This document shows positions 7,451 through 7,642 of a stretch of DNA of 7,642 nt, piece after piece. Source of the stretch: an uncultured Porphyromonadaceae bacterium (GTDB lineage Bacteria > Bacteroidota > Bacteroidia > Bacteroidales > Muribaculaceae); NCBI GenBank assembly GCA_947178245.1, contig CAMWXO010000067.1, positions 1-7,642 on the forward strand, given 5' to 3'. Under the pieces are notes generated by a model. It worked only from the letters and a program-made list of their open reading frames with translations. It did no database searches and was not told the DNA's origin. A program made the position numbers and the translations under genes. Within the stretch, counting starts at the first letter, position 1; every line of letters begins with the position of its first letter.

Positions 7451-7526
7451 CCCCCCACGCAATATAACATAAAAAAATAAAAAGCGCGGTGATGTCCGCG
7501 CTCTTCTTAATCTGATTGATAATGTC
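7440..7526. repeat. 11-bp inverted repeat pair flanking the intergenic terminator
   Basis: TTGATAATGTC occurs on the plus strand at 7516-7526 and on the minus strand at 7450-7440, with 65 bp between the arms. The outer arm overlaps the stop codon of the upstream gene. The inner arm contains the -33 element of the ior promoter. The outer arm also lies within a smaller perfect palindrome (gattga-taatg-tcaatc, 7514-7530). It may be chance. Confidence 0.4.
7471..7502 (-). terminator. Intrinsic terminator after the partial upstream gene
   Basis: On the minus strand AGCGCGG (7502-7496) pairs perfectly with CCGCGCT (7489-7483) across a 6-base loop and is followed directly by TTTTATTTTTTT. A GC-rich 7-bp stem with a U-rich tail is a standard rho-independent terminator. 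It lies 22 bp after the stop of the upstream gene and separates it from the ior operon. Confidence 0.9.
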
Positions 7527-7642
7527 AATCTTTCTTGATGAGATCAAAAGATGTCGCCGAGAGCCAGGTGCCGTCCCAAGTCTGAGTTGGAGAAATATTG
7601 GTCAGGCCATAGCGAATGACACTGTCGGGGCCTACCGTGATG
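7525..7642 (-). CDS. C-terminal end of an unrecognised protein (partial)
   Basis: Only the last 38 codons are in the window, ending with TGA at 7527-7525. The visible residues include ITVGPDSVIRYGL at the start, TQTWDGTWLSATSF in the middle and the end DLIKKD. The mix of Gly, Thr, Ser and aromatic residues suggests a beta-rich C-terminus, but nothing here identifies a family. Three points support it as a real gene: the open frame to the window edge, the same strand as all neighbours, and a strong terminator immediately after the stop. It is a separate transcription unit from the ior operon. Confidence 0.65.
   Translation of the reverse strand, partial: ITVGPDSVIRYGLTNISPTQTWDGTWLSATSFDLIKKD

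Overview
The window looks like chromosomal DNA from an anaerobic member of the Bacteroidota, probably Bacteroidales. The base composition is moderate, start codons are preceded by A/T-rich sequence rather than a strong Shine-Dalgarno site, and the best promoter has the TTG-N20-TAnnTTTG form used by the primary sigma factor of this phylum. An obligate-anaerobe 2-oxoacid oxidoreductase fits a gut or other anoxic habitat. The family-level assignment (for example Muribaculaceae) is a guess. Every gene I can support is on the minus strand, so the window reads from right to left.

Right end (7642 to 7358): the last 38 codons of an unrecognised gene, then a clear intrinsic terminator, then the promoter and leader of the next operon. 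The leader carries a perfect 6-bp palindrome.

Centre (7357 to 2445): a tight four-gene operon. iorA and iorB encode the two subunits of an indolepyruvate (arylpyruvate) oxidoreductase. They are followed by a class I/II PLP aminotransferase and, overlapping it by 14 bp, an acetyl-CoA hydrolase/transferase-family CoA-transferase. Read together, these form a short pathway: aromatic amino acid to arylpyruvate (aminotransferase), to arylacetyl-CoA plus CO2 plus reduced carrier (IorAB), to free arylacetate with CoA passed to another acid (CoA-transferase). The route could also run in reverse to make aromatic amino acids from arylacetates. IorA ends where the ferredoxin-like domain of many homologues would begin, so electrons must leave through a separate partner.

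Left end (2353 to 1): a large gene, at least 784 codons, open to the left edge of the window. Its C-terminal part in view is an AlbA_2/Schlafen-type domain (E647-x4-E652-F-K and a GGELLIGV-type core), preceded by about 640 residues that match no family I know. A six-unit 9-bp tandem repeat sits directly in front of its start codon. No terminator separates it from the metabolic operon. This protein and its repeat leader are the least explained part of the window.
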